From Desulfuromonas soudanensis (GTDB lineage Bacteria; Desulfobacterota; Desulfuromonadia; Desulfuromonadales; WTL): a DNA stretch of 64,000 nucleotides. Below, piece by piece: positions 28,305-37,786 of the stretch. A program made the translations under genes and the position numbers. Below the pieces are notes generated by a model. That model had not been told where the DNA came from. It was given only the letters and a program-made list of their open reading frames with translations, and did no database searches. Within the stretch, counting starts at the first letter, position 1. Each line of letters starts with the position of its first letter. The stretch is from contig NZ_CP010802.1 of NCBI RefSeq assembly GCF_001278055.1, positions 1,054,001-1,118,000 on the forward strand. Reading direction: 5' to 3'.

Positions 28305-29576
28305 TCAGTGGGGAGCCGGAGGGACCAGAGGGGTGCTTTTGTCCGGATGGCGCCCGGGGAGCAGGAGGTTGAGGGTCACGGCGAGCACCCCGGCGAGGCC
28401 GATCCCTTTGAGGGTGAGGGAGCCGAGGGTGACGCTCATGCCGCCGATGCCGAAGACGATGGTCAGGGCGACGATCGCCAGGTTGCGGGGTTCGAGGAGG
28501 TCGTGGCCGGCGCGGACCAGGGTGTTGAGGCCGACGACCAGAATCGCTCCGAAGAGGAGGAGCATGATGCCGCCCATGACCGGCACCGGGACGGTGCGCA
28601 GCAGCACGCCGACCTTGCCGACAAAGGCGAGGGTGATGGCGGCAAGCGCCGCCCAGGTCATCACCGCCGGGTTGAAGACCCTCGTCAGGGCGACGGCGCC
28701 GGTGACCTCCGAATAGGTGGTGTTGGGGGGGCCGCCGAGGCAGGAGGCGAGGGCGGTGGCCAGTCCGTCGCCGAGGAGGGTGCGATGCACCCCCGGATCC
28801 TTGAGATAGTTCTTGCCGGTGATCGAGCCGATGGCGAGGACGTCGCCGAAATGCTCGATGGCCGGGGCGATGGCGACGGGGAGCATGTAGAGGATCGCGG
28901 CGCTGTTCCACTCGGGAAAGACGAACCGGGGGAGAGCGATCCAGGGGGCGGCGGCGACGGCGGAGAAGTCCACGAGGCCGTAGGAGAGGGCGAGGATGTA
29001 GCCGGTCACCAGGCCGCAGAGGATCGGGAGTAGACGCAGGAAGCCGCGGCCGAGGAGGGAGACGAGGAGGGTGACGGTAAGGGCGCCCATGGAGACGACG
29101 AGGGCGGTGCTCTCCGGCACCAGGACGATGGAGCCGTCGCCGCTGCGTCCCAGGGCCATGTTGACGGCGACGGGGGAGAGGATGAGGCCGATGACCATGA
29201 TCACCGGCCCGGTGACGATCGGCGGAAAGATCCGCGCGATGACCCGGGAGCCGCGCCAGCGTACCACGGCGGCGAGGGCGACATAAAAGACGCCGGCGGC
29301 GGCGAGCCCGCAGAGGGTGCCGGGAATCCCCCAGGTCTGCACCCCGTACATGATCGGGGCGATGAAGGCGAAGGAGGAGGCGAGAAAGACCGGGACCTTG
29401 CCGCGGGTGATCCACTGAAAGAGGAGGGTTCCGGCGCCGGCGGTGAAGAGGGCGACGTTGGGGTCGAAGCCGGTGAGGAGCGGGACAAGGACGAGGGCAC
29501 CGAAGGCGACGAAGAGCATCTGGGCGCCGAGGAGGGAGTCTCGCCAGCGCAGCCGGTAAAGGGCGGGATCGGTCAT
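28305..29576 (-). CDS. uraA: uracil/xanthine permease (NCS2 family), likely uracil
   Basis: A 423-residue membrane carrier with about 14 helices. NCS2 features include FVAFGALVLVPLLTGFDPNVALFTAG, the helix-8 region LPVAIAPAIEHFGDVLAIGSITGKN with the key Glu, and GLATALASCLGGPPNTTYSEVTGAVALTRV. Uracil specificity is supported by upp encoded directly upstream on the same strand (19-base gap). Start ATG 29576 is chosen; the upstream extension to 29699 lies inside upp. Confidence 0.92.
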   Translation of the reverse strand: MTDPALYRLRWRDSLLGAQMLFVAFGALVLVPLLTGFDPNVALFTAGAGTLLFQWITRGKVPVFLASSFAFIAPIMYGVQTWGIPGTLCGLAAAGVFYVALAAVVRWRGSRVIARIFPPIVTGPVIMVIGLILSPVAVNMALGRSGDGSIVLVPESTALVVSMGALTVTLLVSLLGRGFLRLLPILCGLVTGYILALSYGLVDFSAVAAAPWIALPRFVFPEWNSAAILYMLPVAIAPAIEHFGDVLAIGSITGKNYLKDPGVHRTLLGDGLATALASCLGGPPNTTYSEVTGAVALTRVFNPAVMTWAALAAITLAFVGKVGVLLRTVPVPVMGGIMLLLFGAILVVGLNTLVRAGHDLLEPRNLAIVALTIVFGIGGMSVTLGSLTLKGIGLAGVLAVTLNLLLPGRHPDKSTPLVPPAPH

Positions 29577-29595
29577 GGGGATTCCTTCCGGGGGG

Positions 29596-30222
29596 TCACT
29601 TGGTGCCGAAGATTTTATCCCCGGCGTCGCCGAGGCCGGGGATGATGTAGCCCTGCTCGTTGAGGCGCTCGTCGATGGCGGCGACATAGAGATCGACATC
29701 GGGGTGGGCGGCTTCGACCCGGGCGAGCCCTTCGGGGGCCGCCACCAGAAAGAGCCCCTTGATCCGCCGGCAGCCGGCCTCCTTGAGCATGTCGATGGCG
29801 GCGACGAGGCTTCCGCCGGTGGCGAGCATCGGATCGAGGATCAGGGCGGTCCGATCCTTCATCCGTCCGCTGAGCTTCTTGAAGTAGGTCACCGGTTCCA
29901 GCGTTTCCTCGTCGCGATAGAGGCCGACGACGCTGACCCGGGCGCTGGGGACCAGATCGAGAGCGCCGTTCATCATCCCCAGGCCGGCCCGCAGAATCGG
30001 GACGACGGTGATCTTGATCCCCTTGATGCGTTCCACCGCCACCGGGCCGGCCCACCCCTGGATGGTCTTGCTTTCCGTCTCCAGATCCCGGGTCGCCTCG
30101 TAGGTGAGAAGGCGCGCCACTTCGGCGGCGAGCTCGCGGAACTCCTTGGTGCTGATCCCCTTTCTGCGCATCAGGCCGAGCTTGTGACGGACCAGGGGGT
30201 GGGTGACTTCGATGACGGCCAT
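29596..30222 (-). CDS. upp: uracil phosphoribosyltransferase
   Basis: Salvages uracil with PRPP to UMP. The 208-residue protein starts [19 protein letters not shown]. It contains the PRPP loop [20 protein letters not shown], the uracil-site C-terminus [20 protein letters not shown] and the helix [14 protein letters not shown]. Length and motifs are standard. First gene of a two-gene uracil uptake and salvage operon with uraA. Confidence 0.97.
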   Translation of the reverse strand: MAVIEVTHPLVRHKLGLMRRKGISTKEFRELAAEVARLLTYEATRDLETESKTIQGWAGPVAVERIKGIKITVVPILRAGLGMMNGALDLVPSARVSVVGLYRDEETLEPVTYFKKLSGRMKDRTALILDPMLATGGSLVAAIDMLKEAGCRRIKGLFLVAAPEGLARVEAAHPDVDLYVAAIDERLNEQGYIIPGLGDAGDKIFGTK

Positions 30223-30287
30223 GGCTGGCTCCTTTGCTGGAAAATGGTCGGTTCAGGGGAGAGGCACCTTCGGAGCCAGTCGCTGCG

Positions 30288-32864
30288 TCAGCCCTCGAAG
30301 CAGACCACCCGCTGGCTGACGACGTCGGCCATCAGCTGCAGTCCCTCGCCGGGGATGTTGCAGACCTTGACCACCTTCTTGAAGGCGCTGCTCGCCGGCA
30401 TCATCGCCTCCAGGGAGTTGGGGAGGCTGTCGAGGAGGGGGCGGTTGAAGAGGCACTCGCGGCTGTCGGGAAAGAGGGCGAGATAGAAGATGTCGGCTTC
30501 GACCAGATCCTGGAAGAAGTGGGAGCCGTAGGAGAGCTCGGGCATCAACTGGCCGCTGACGAAGGCGACCTCGGCCAGGGCGGTGATGTTGCTGATCTCG
30601 GAGAAGGTCACCGGGACGCCGAGGGCGGGGGTGGTCGTACCCAGGCGCCCCGGACAAAAGAGGAGGGTCGGGATCTCCCGGCGCTCGCCGATGCGTTTGT
30701 TGAGCCGGCCGATCAGCCGGGCGACCTCGTACTTGTCCGAAAGGTTGAGGCGTGAGTATTCCTCGGCGTCGACCCAGATGAGGCGCCGGATCGCCTGGGA
30801 GAGGGGCCCCCCCATGAAGTTCCCCCGGCAGTCGAAGAGGATCCGCTGCCCCTCGATGTTCTCGGGGATCTCCACCCGCTGCACCGCCCCTTTGGTCTGC
30901 AGGGGCCGGCACTGCACGACGTTGATCTTCGGGGTGCGGTCGGGGGTGAAGTTGACGGTGAATTCCACATCGACGGGGTAGGCGTAGGCCGCTTCGAGGG
31001 TCTTGAGGAGGCGCTGCATCAGGGAGGTGAAGGCCGGATCGGCGAGAAACCGGTCGAAGGTCAGCAGCCGGACCTCCGTCTCCTTGCGGCCGCGATCCTT
31101 GATGTGGCGCATCGTTTCGTGGTCCAGGACGGTGTAGAGGTCGAGGGGGAACTCGATCCCCTCGGCGACCAGGGAGGAGAGGGAAACGGTCTCCAGGGCG
31201 TTGCTCTCGACGTTGATCAGATCGACGTCCCGCTGGGAGAAGCGCCGGGTGTCCTCCATCCCCGAATGGGGACGCTTCTGGGGGGCGTCGAGGGCGATAA
31301 TGCGCGGATAGTCATCGTGGGTGCGGTCCACTGCCCGGGTTCCCAGTCCGAAGACGAGGCGGAGCATCCCGGCCTGGGGGTCCATCTCCCTGTCCCAGAC
31401 GAAGGTGTTGTGGGAGACCCCGACTCCGGCGAGTTCGGGGAAATAGTAACGGCCGCGGTAGGAGCCGGAGACCCGCTGCACCAGCAGCGCCATCTGCTCG
31501 TCCTTCTGGTCGAGGCCGCGCTGCAGACGGTAGGTGAGGGCGTCCTCGCTCATGGCGCTGGCGAAGATCTTGCGCACCGCCTCCTCGAAGGCGGCGGCGC
31601 GATCTTCGGGGGTCCCCTGGTTGGCGAGGAAGAAGCTGTCGTACTTGCCGGCAAAGGCGTTGCCGAAGCCGTCCTCGAGGAGGGAACTGGAGCGGACGAT
31701 GACCGGGTACTGGCCGTAGTACTCGAGCATCTTCTGGAATTCCTCCCGGGTCTTCTCGGGGAAGGTCCCTTCGAGCATCCGGCTGTGCAGCTCGGCGGCG
31801 GCGACGAAATACCCTTCGGAGGTCTTCTGTTTCATGAAGAGGGGCCAGAGGCCGTTGTGCACCAGGTAGGTGTAATAGAGGTTGGAGCCGACGAAGAAGG
31901 AGTCGTGGCTCTCGAGGTTTTCCCGCCAGGGGTGCCGCCTGTCGCCGTGGAGGATCTGGCGGGCGAGGAGCATCCCCACCGTCTTGCCGCCGATGAAGCC
32001 GGTGCCGATCATCCGCGCCTTGATCTCGAGAAGATCCTGCAGGGAGAAGTGGCGCCGGGCCAGGGTGAGCATCCGCTCCTCGCGGCCGATGAGGTGGCGG
32101 CAGAGGTGATTGACCATCGTCTGGGCCGCCTCCTCATCGGGGGCCTCGGCGACCTCCCGGGCCTGGAGAAAGAGGTGGTGCCAGTGATCGAGCTGGCGGT
32201 GGGCGCTGTCCGTCCCCGGGTCGGCCAGGGTGCTGAAGAGACGGGTGGCGGCGTAGCTGTCCACCAGGGGGAGGAAGCGCTCCCCCTCCTTGCGGTGGGG
32301 GAGGAACATGGTCGGCGAGCGGCGCTGCCAGACCTTGAGGGGGTGGACGTAGAGGTCGCCCTCGAAATTGTAGAGGTCGAGAAGGATCTGGGTCGTCTCG
32401 CGGATGCGGGCGATGGTGCGCAGGGAGTGGCGCTGGCGGATGAGGGCGAAATAGGCGACGGTGTCGAGCTCGAAGAGGTAGGGGCAGGTGACGCGGAAGA
32501 AGTTGCCGATCATCAGGTCGGTGGCCCAGGCCGAGAGGAGCTCGGAGAGGCAGTCGAAGACGTAGAAGGTCTGCGGGCCGTGTTCGGTGATGATGGCGTG
32601 AATCCGCGTCGTGAACGACTCGAACCCCAGGCGCGGGTCGAGTTCGATGATCTCCAGCTGCGGCGACGGTTCGAGGAGCGGCCTGTGGCTGCCGAAGCGC
32701 AGATAGACGATTCGGCGGCCGTCGCGGAGCGACTGCTCGGCGAAGGGGGTGACGAAGGAGCGGTAGTCGTCGATGGAGTCGACCTTCCAGACGACGTTGT
32801 CGCCGATGCGCAGGCCGTCGAGAATCTCGTCGAGCCCCTGGTAGCCGGTCGTTATCCTCTTCAT
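30288..32864 (-). CDS. KaiC-like domain fused to PEP/pyruvate-binding (PPDK-N) domain
   Basis: An 858-residue protein. Residues 1-210 look like a KaiC/RecA-type fold (MKRITTGYQGLDEILDGLRIGD, then IVYLRFG and YVFDCLSELL), but the Walker A loop is missing: the expected GxxGxGKT position reads KVDSIDDYRS. From about residue 310 comes a PEP-synthase/pyruvate phosphate dikinase N-terminal ATP-grasp domain (GTGFIGGKTVGMLLAR, VRSSSLLEDGFGNAFAGKYDS, VQRVSG, FTVNFTPDRTPKINVVQCRPLQ). The swivelling phospho-His domain and the PEP barrel are absent. Not a normal PEP synthase; perhaps a phosphotransfer or sensor protein. Start ATG 32864 with GGAG upstream. Confidence 0.82.
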   Translation of the reverse strand: MKRITTGYQGLDEILDGLRIGDNVVWKVDSIDDYRSFVTPFAEQSLRDGRRIVYLRFGSHRPLLEPSPQLEIIELDPRLGFESFTTRIHAIITEHGPQTFYVFDCLSELLSAWATDLMIGNFFRVTCPYLFELDTVAYFALIRQRHSLRTIARIRETTQILLDLYNFEGDLYVHPLKVWQRRSPTMFLPHRKEGERFLPLVDSYAATRLFSTLADPGTDSAHRQLDHWHHLFLQAREVAEAPDEEAAQTMVNHLCRHLIGREERMLTLARRHFSLQDLLEIKARMIGTGFIGGKTVGMLLARQILHGDRRHPWRENLESHDSFFVGSNLYYTYLVHNGLWPLFMKQKTSEGYFVAAAELHSRMLEGTFPEKTREEFQKMLEYYGQYPVIVRSSSLLEDGFGNAFAGKYDSFFLANQGTPEDRAAAFEEAVRKIFASAMSEDALTYRLQRGLDQKDEQMALLVQRVSGSYRGRYYFPELAGVGVSHNTFVWDREMDPQAGMLRLVFGLGTRAVDRTHDDYPRIIALDAPQKRPHSGMEDTRRFSQRDVDLINVESNALETVSLSSLVAEGIEFPLDLYTVLDHETMRHIKDRGRKETEVRLLTFDRFLADPAFTSLMQRLLKTLEAAYAYPVDVEFTVNFTPDRTPKINVVQCRPLQTKGAVQRVEIPENIEGQRILFDCRGNFMGGPLSQAIRRLIWVDAEEYSRLNLSDKYEVARLIGRLNKRIGERREIPTLLFCPGRLGTTTPALGVPVTFSEISNITALAEVAFVSGQLMPELSYGSHFFQDLVEADIFYLALFPDSRECLFNRPLLDSLPNSLEAMMPASSAFKKVVKVCNIPGEGLQLMADVVSQRVVCFEG

Positions 32865-33059
32865 GGGCGTTTCTCCTTTATCGCAATGGCCTCGCCTCCG
32901 GCCTCGAAGGTGCCAAGAGCTATTCCATACCACGGCGTCGGTGCCGTCTTCAATCTTTTTGGCGGGGCGGGGATTTGACCCGCGGGGCAAAAGGGGGTAT
33001 CGTGATTTCCGTCCGCCGATTCTCCCCCGGACAGATGCCTGTGAAGGCCAAGGAACTTG

Positions 33060-34247
33060 ATGACTGAATCGAAAACGACGCCTTTTCTCCGGACCGCAGC
33101 AACCCTCCTCCTTTTCCTGCTCGTTCTTCTCTCCGGCTGTGTCGCCCCGTCTCCTCCGCCGCCGCTCCCTGAGCCCCTTCCGCCCGTCGAGGTCAAGCCC
33201 CTGGAGGCCGTCTCCTGGGAAGAGGTCGACGGCTGGTTCGAGGAGGATCCGCTCCCCGCCTTTGCCGCCTTTTTGAAGAGCTGCCGCGCTCTTAAAAAGC
33301 GCCCCGACTGGCAGACGCCCTGCGTCGAGGCCGCCGCCCTCGACCCCGAAGATTCCGGGGCGGTGCGCCTTTTTTTCGAAACCTGCTTCACCCCCCACCG
33401 GGTGCGCAATCCCGACGGCAGCGACACCGGCATGGTCACCGGCTACTACGCCCCCGATCTGCAGGGGAGCCGCAGCCGCAGCGACCGCTTTTCCTATCCC
33501 CTTTACAAGGTCCCCGACGATCTGCTGGTCATCGACCTCTCCTCCGTCTATCCCGAGCTCGGCAGCTACCGTCTGCGCGGCCGGGTGGAGGGGCGACGGG
33601 TCGTCCCCTACTACAGCCGCAGCGAGCTCGACGGCGCCGCCCTCCCCGCCAGGGGGAAGGAGCTCTGCTGGGTCGAGGATCCGGTGGAACTCTTTTTCCT
33701 CCATATCCAGGGGTCGGGGCGGATCACCCTCGACGACGGCAGCCGCATCATGGTCAGCTACGCCGAGCAGAACGGCCATCCCTACCGCTCCATCGGCAAG
33801 CTCCTCCTCGACCGCGGCGCCATGACCCGCGACCAGATGTCGATGCAGAACATCCGCGCCTGGGCTCAGGCCAATCCGGCCCAGGTTCGCGGGCTCCTCG
33901 ACGAAAATCCCAGCTACATCTTTTTCCACGAACTCGCCCCCGGGGTGGAGACGCCGCCGGGCGCCCTCGGCATCCCCCTCACCGCCGAGCGCTCCCTCGC
34001 CGTCGATCCCCGGACCGTCCCCCTCGGCGCTCCGGTTTTCCTCTCCACCACCTGGCCGAGCAGCAGCGTCCCCCTGAAGCGGCTGATGGTCGCCCAGGAC
34101 ACGGGCGGCGCCATCAAGGGGGCGGTGCGCGCCGACTTCTTCTGGGGGTGCGGCGACGAAGCGGGAGCCTACGCCGGACGGATGAAGCAGCAGGGGCGGA
34201 TGTGGGTCCTCCTCCCCCGTCCCCAGGGCCCCCTGGCGGCCCGGTAA
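33060..34247 (+). CDS. mltA: membrane-bound lytic murein transglycosylase A, lipoprotein
   Basis: Cleaves peptidoglycan glycan strands to anhydromuropeptides. The 395-residue precursor has a lipoprotein signal (LLLFLLVLLSGC, lipid Cys about residue 25) and a proline-rich linker. The MltA domain has VTGYYAPDLQGSRSR, LCWVEDPVELFFLHIQGSGR and SYAEQNGHPYRSIG, and the C-terminal 3D domain has QDTGGAIKGAVRADFFWG with catalytic Asp. ATG 33060 follows AAGGAA; a TTG three bases earlier is an alternative. Single-gene unit with its own terminator. Confidence 0.94.
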   Translation: MTESKTTPFLRTAATLLLFLLVLLSGCVAPSPPPPLPEPLPPVEVKPLEAVSWEEVDGWFEEDPLPAFAAFLKSCRALKKRPDWQTPCVEAAALDPEDSGAVRLFFETCFTPHRVRNPDGSDTGMVTGYYAPDLQGSRSRSDRFSYPLYKVPDDLLVIDLSSVYPELGSYRLRGRVEGRRVVPYYSRSELDGAALPARGKELCWVEDPVELFFLHIQGSGRITLDDGSRIMVSYAEQNGHPYRSIGKLLLDRGAMTRDQMSMQNIRAWAQANPAQVRGLLDENPSYIFFHELAPGVETPPGALGIPLTAERSLAVDPRTVPLGAPVFLSTTWPSSSVPLKRLMVAQDTGGAIKGAVRADFFWGCGDEAGAYAGRMKQQGRMWVLLPRPQGPLAAR

Positions 34248-34265
34248 TCCGGGGATCAGGACGAC

Positions 34266-34300
34266 AAAAAAAGCCCGGCACTTTCGTGTCGGGCTTTTTT
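34266..34300 (+). terminator. rho-independent terminator after mltA
   Basis: The stem GCCCGGCAC/GTGTCGGGC with a TTTC loop has A7 before it and T6 after it. Confidence 0.88.
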
Positions 34301-34482
34301 GTCTCGGGAGGGTTCCTTGACGACGCCTTTGCTTGTTTTGTCTGCTTCAAGGCACGCAGGATTCGAGGCGCCCGAGTTTAAACCCCAACTCCCTGGCTCC
34401 TCCATTTATTGAGGTCAAGGGGACCCGATTTGCTTCCTCTTCAATTTCATTATGCGCCCGGGCGTTTCCGCAAGGCAAGCCC

Positions 34483-35523
34483 TCAGAGGGCGTTGGGGAA
34501 GGCGATCCGCTCGCCGCCGGGGGTGCGCAGCAGGGCGCTGTCGCCGAGCTCTTCGAGGTAGGCGGGGACGATGGGGATCTTGCCGCGGCCGCCGGGGGTG
34601 TCGATGACGTAGTGGGGGATCGCCATCCCCGAGAGGGAGCCGCGCAGCGCCTCGAGGAGGGCGATCCCCGTTTCGATGCGGGTGCGGAAATGGCCGGTCC
34701 CCCGGGCCAGGTCCATGTGGTGCAGGTAGTAGGGGCGCACCCGCAGCCGCAGCAGCCCGCGCAGCAGCGCTTCCATGGTCGCCGGGTCGTCGTTGACCCC
34801 CCGCAGAAGGACGGTCTGGTTGCCGAGGACGACCCCGGCGTCGGCGAGCCTCCCGCAGGCTTCGGCGGCCTCGGGCGTAAGTTCCCGCGGATGGTTGAAG
34901 TGGGTATTGAGATAGAAGGGAGAAAAGCGCCGCAGCAGGGCGCAGAGGCCCTCGGTGATCCGCTCCGGCAAGGTCACGGGCACCCGGGAGCCGATGCGCA
35001 GGATTTCCACATGGGGGATCCTGCGGAGCCGCTCGAGGATCTCCTTGAGGAGGATGTCGGGGAGGAGGAGAGGGTCGCCGCCGGAGAGGATGACGTCCTT
35101 GATCTGCGGGGTGGCGGCGATGTAGTCGATGCCGGCCATCACCTCGCCGAAGCTTAGGTTCATCGCCGCGCAGCCGACCTTGCGCTTGCGGGTGCAGAAG
35201 CGGCAGTAGACGGCGCAGGATCCCGAGGCCAGCAGGAGCACCCGGTCGGGATAGCGGTGGACGATGGCCGGCGACGGCGCCAGGTTCTCCTCGTTGAGGG
35301 GATCGTCGGCCATCTCGTTTTCGTCGAGCTCCGCCGGGTCGGGGACGCACTGGCGCCAGATCGGGTCGCCGACTTTTTCGATGAGCCCCAGGTAGTGGGG
35401 GGTGATGCGCATCGGGTAGCGCTCGATGACCCCCTGCAGGGGAGCGGGGTCGATGCCGAAGCGCTCGGCCAGTTCCGCGGCGCCGGTCAGGCTCTGTTTC
35501 AGACTTTTCTGCCAGATTTCCAT
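34483..35523 (-). CDS. KamA-family radical SAM aminomutase, EpmB-like
   Basis: A 346-residue radical SAM enzyme. Cluster motif CAVYCRFC (C103, C107, C110; CX3CX2C) is followed by TRKRK; later ILSGGDPLLLPD, LRIGSRVPVTLPERIT and a PLP-lysine region VIDTPGGRGKIP match lysine 2,3-aminomutases. The length is that of EpmB, the enzyme that makes beta-lysine for elongation factor P, rather than the longer catabolic KamA/AblA. No epmA or efp is in the window, so the substrate stays open. ATG 35523; its upstream spacer holds an interspersed repeat. Confidence 0.88.
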   Translation of the reverse strand: MEIWQKSLKQSLTGAAELAERFGIDPAPLQGVIERYPMRITPHYLGLIEKVGDPIWRQCVPDPAELDENEMADDPLNEENLAPSPAIVHRYPDRVLLLASGSCAVYCRFCTRKRKVGCAAMNLSFGEVMAGIDYIAATPQIKDVILSGGDPLLLPDILLKEILERLRRIPHVEILRIGSRVPVTLPERITEGLCALLRRFSPFYLNTHFNHPRELTPEAAEACGRLADAGVVLGNQTVLLRGVNDDPATMEALLRGLLRLRVRPYYLHHMDLARGTGHFRTRIETGIALLEALRGSLSGMAIPHYVIDTPGGRGKIPIVPAYLEELGDSALLRTPGGERIAFPNAL

Positions 35524-35580
35524 GTTAGGTCGGACTCGTCGTTAGAAGGGCAGGGTGGAAAATAATGAATCTATGACTCA

Positions 35581-35722
35581 AGATTTCAACGCAGAGGCGC
35601 AGAGACGCAGAGAATGGGGAGAGGGCAAAGGCCTTGTTTTTTAATCTGGTTTGAAACCCTTTTCAGGACCTTGATGTTCTCTCCGTCTCATTTCTCTCCG
35701 CGTCTCTGCGTTGAAGATTTCA
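35581..35722. repeat. AACGCAGAG...CTCTGCGTT interspersed inverted repeat, copy 2
   Basis: The left arm AGATTTCAACGCAGAGGCGC continues AGAGACGCAGAGAA. The right arm TTCTCTCCGCGTCTCTGCGT continues TGAAGATTTCAT, close to the reverse complement. About 142 bases in total, intergenic between two minus-strand genes. Related to 17734-17860. Confidence 0.8.
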
Positions 35723-35744
35723 TCTTTGAATTTTGTCGATTAAT

Positions 35745-37367
35745 CTAGCACAGAACCTTCTCCCGAGTCGACGGTAGCGGAAAGAAGAAGGCGTGATTGG
35801 AGGTGAAGAAGGGCGGAGTGCGCCGGACCATGGCCCGGATGGCCGGGGAGGAAAGGAGGCGCTTGTCGAGAAAGCGCCGCGCCGCCCGCCGGTCCCATCC
35901 GGAACTCGGGGTGAAGGCGCGGTAGAGGCCGAGGGGTTCCGTCTCGCCGAGGAGGGCGCTGCCGGCGATGCCGTACCCCTCGGGGTCGTCGAGGAGAGCC
36001 GAGTCGCGGGGGAGGTTCATGATGGCGATGTTGAGAAAGGTGACGGCCTCGGCGTGCTTTTCGAGGAAGGAGAGGGTCGCCTCGGCGTCGGCCTCGGTCT
36101 CCCCCGGGGTGCCGAGCATGATGTAGACGTAGCTGGATATCCCCGCCTCGGCGAGGTTTTCGAGGATCTGCGCCGCCTCCTCGAGGCGCGTCCCCTTGCC
36201 GAGGCGGTCGAGGACCGTCTGGGAGCCGCTCTCGAGGCCGAGCTGGAGGAGGGTGCAGCCGGAGGCGGCCAGTCCCCTCACCAGTTCCCGGTCGAGGAGC
36301 GCTTTTTCGAAACGGACGAAGCCGTGCCAGGAGAGGGCCCTTAGGTCGGCGGCGCGCCCGGCCAGGGCGCGCAGCGCCGCCACGGGGATGGCGTTGTCGG
36401 TGAGGTGGAAATGCCGTACGCCGTGGCGCCTTGCGAGATCGAGGAGGAGATCGGGGACGGTTGCCGCCGGGGCGGCGGCGTAGGGGTGGGTGGGGGCGGC
36501 GGCCTCGGGGCAGAAGAGGCAGGCGCGCCAGTAGCACCCCCGGGAGGCGCAGACCGGCAGGACCGGGTGCGGGCTGAGGTAATCGGCCAGGGGGGCGAAG
36601 CCGAAGTCGGGGGGGAGGGTGGCCGCCTCGCTGCCGTAGAGGAAATAATCGCCGGGAGCGTTTCCGTCAAGGTGGGCGGTCAGGGGACCCTCGCCGGGGC
36701 CGAAGACGAGGCGGTCGAAGCAGGAGAAGGGCTGCGGCAGGGCCTTGAGCGCCTTCTGCCAGGAGGTGAAGAGCCCGCCGCCGGCGACCAGGGTCGCCTC
36801 GGGGAAGGCGCGGCGCAGCATTCCGGCGAGCTCGAAGGCCGGGAGGGCCTGATGGAGGTAGTTGACCGACAGGGCGAGGATCCGCGGCGCGCAGGCGGCC
36901 ACCTGCGGCAGGAGGACGTCGCGGAAATAGGGGGCAAAGAGGGTCGAAGCCTCCCCCCGGGCAAGGCGTTCCAGATCCTCCGGGGAAAAGGGGGAGAGGA
37001 GGCGGTGCTGGTAGTCCCCGAGGGTGAGGCGCTCCTCCCCCGTCTCCCCCCGCCAGGCGCCGAGGGCGGTGTCGAGGTGGCGCACCGCCGTGGCGTAGCG
37101 CGGGAAGGAGGCGCAGGCGCCCTCCGAGCGCAGCAGGTCCAGGGCCCGGGGGGCGTTGCCCAGGGCGCGGCGCAGGGCCGTCGCCGGTGCCGGTCCGGCG
37201 GCATCGGCCAGTCGCGCCGGGTCGAGGAGGTGCAGGTAGGCGCCGAGGTTGGCGTCGAGGACGTCGGCGCTGTGCCCGGCCCCCGCAAGGTGGGCGAGGA
37301 GGACGGCCGCCCCCAGCGGGGGCTCGGCCGCCTTGGTGGCCGGCGGATGGATGAGGAGGATCTCCAT
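35745..37367 (-). CDS. B12-binding-type radical SAM protein
   Basis: A 540-residue protein. Residues 1-230 resemble a cobalamin-binding Rossmann domain (ILLIHPPATKAAEPPLGAAVLLAHL start, ILALSVNYLHQALPAFELAGML), without the strict DXHXXG motif. A radical SAM barrel follows with cysteines C278, C283 and C286 in RGCYWRACLFCPE, that is CX4CX2C. Later LQLGLESGSQTVLDRLGKGT and YIMLGTPGETEADAEATLSF are typical of B12-radical SAM enzymes. Substrate unknown. Its start codon overlaps the MauE-like gene stop (TGATG). Last gene of the slyX-rhodanese-MauE set. Confidence 0.85.
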   Translation of the reverse strand: MEILLIHPPATKAAEPPLGAAVLLAHLAGAGHSADVLDANLGAYLHLLDPARLADAAGPAPATALRRALGNAPRALDLLRSEGACASFPRYATAVRHLDTALGAWRGETGEERLTLGDYQHRLLSPFSPEDLERLARGEASTLFAPYFRDVLLPQVAACAPRILALSVNYLHQALPAFELAGMLRRAFPEATLVAGGGLFTSWQKALKALPQPFSCFDRLVFGPGEGPLTAHLDGNAPGDYFLYGSEAATLPPDFGFAPLADYLSPHPVLPVCASRGCYWRACLFCPEAAAPTHPYAAAPAATVPDLLLDLARRHGVRHFHLTDNAIPVAALRALAGRAADLRALSWHGFVRFEKALLDRELVRGLAASGCTLLQLGLESGSQTVLDRLGKGTRLEEAAQILENLAEAGISSYVYIMLGTPGETEADAEATLSFLEKHAEAVTFLNIAIMNLPRDSALLDDPEGYGIAGSALLGETEPLGLYRAFTPSSGWDRRAARRFLDKRLLSSPAIRAMVRRTPPFFTSNHAFFFPLPSTREKVLC

Positions 37368-37786
37368 CAGGGGCGAGGGGCGCGCAGGTGGAAGGTGAAG
37401 TGGGCCAGAACAAGGATCCCGGCGTCGCGCAGGAGCGCCATGGCCGGCGTGGTTCGGCCGTCGGCGCCGAAACAGCCGCAGTCGATCTCCAGTCCCCGGG
37501 CGAGCACCGAGAGGAGGATGGCCATGAAGACGAGGGTCAGCCCGGCGAGCAGGAGCGCCGCCGGAGCCACCCGGCGATTGGCCAGCAAAAGGAGCCCGGC
37601 GAGGACTTCGATATAGGGGAGGGTGGCGGCGACGAGGTAATTGCCGAAGTAGGGGAGAATCTCATAGGCGGCGATGCTGCCGGCAAAGGCGGTCAGGTCG
37701 TCGGCCTTGAGGACGCCGGCGTAGACGAAGAGCCCGCCGAGGGTCAGGCGGCAGAGGTGGTAGACGACCGGGCGCAGGCGCTTCAT
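37367..37786 (-). CDS. MauE/DoxX-like membrane protein
   Basis: A 139-residue protein with four hydrophobic helices. It shows RLTLGGLFVYAGVLKADDLTAFAGSIAAYEILP and LEIDCGCFG, the hallmark of MauE/DoxX-type redox proteins, where the CGC pair is thought to act in thiol or quinone chemistry. The upstream frame to 38404 is antisense or shadow; ATG 37786 overlaps the rhodanese stop as ATGA. Function inferred from fold only: it may pass reducing equivalents for the neighbouring rhodanese or radical SAM enzyme. Confidence 0.82.
   Translation of the reverse strand: MKRLRPVVYHLCRLTLGGLFVYAGVLKADDLTAFAGSIAAYEILPYFGNYLVAATLPYIEVLAGLLLLANRRVAPAALLLAGLTLVFMAILLSVLARGLEIDCGCFGADGRTTPAMALLRDAGILVLAHFTFHLRAPRP

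Noticed and set aside
32865-33929. Long upstream extension of the KaiC-like/PEP-synthase frame
   Set aside because: It lies antisense to mltA and has low-complexity composition typical of GC-rich shadow frames.
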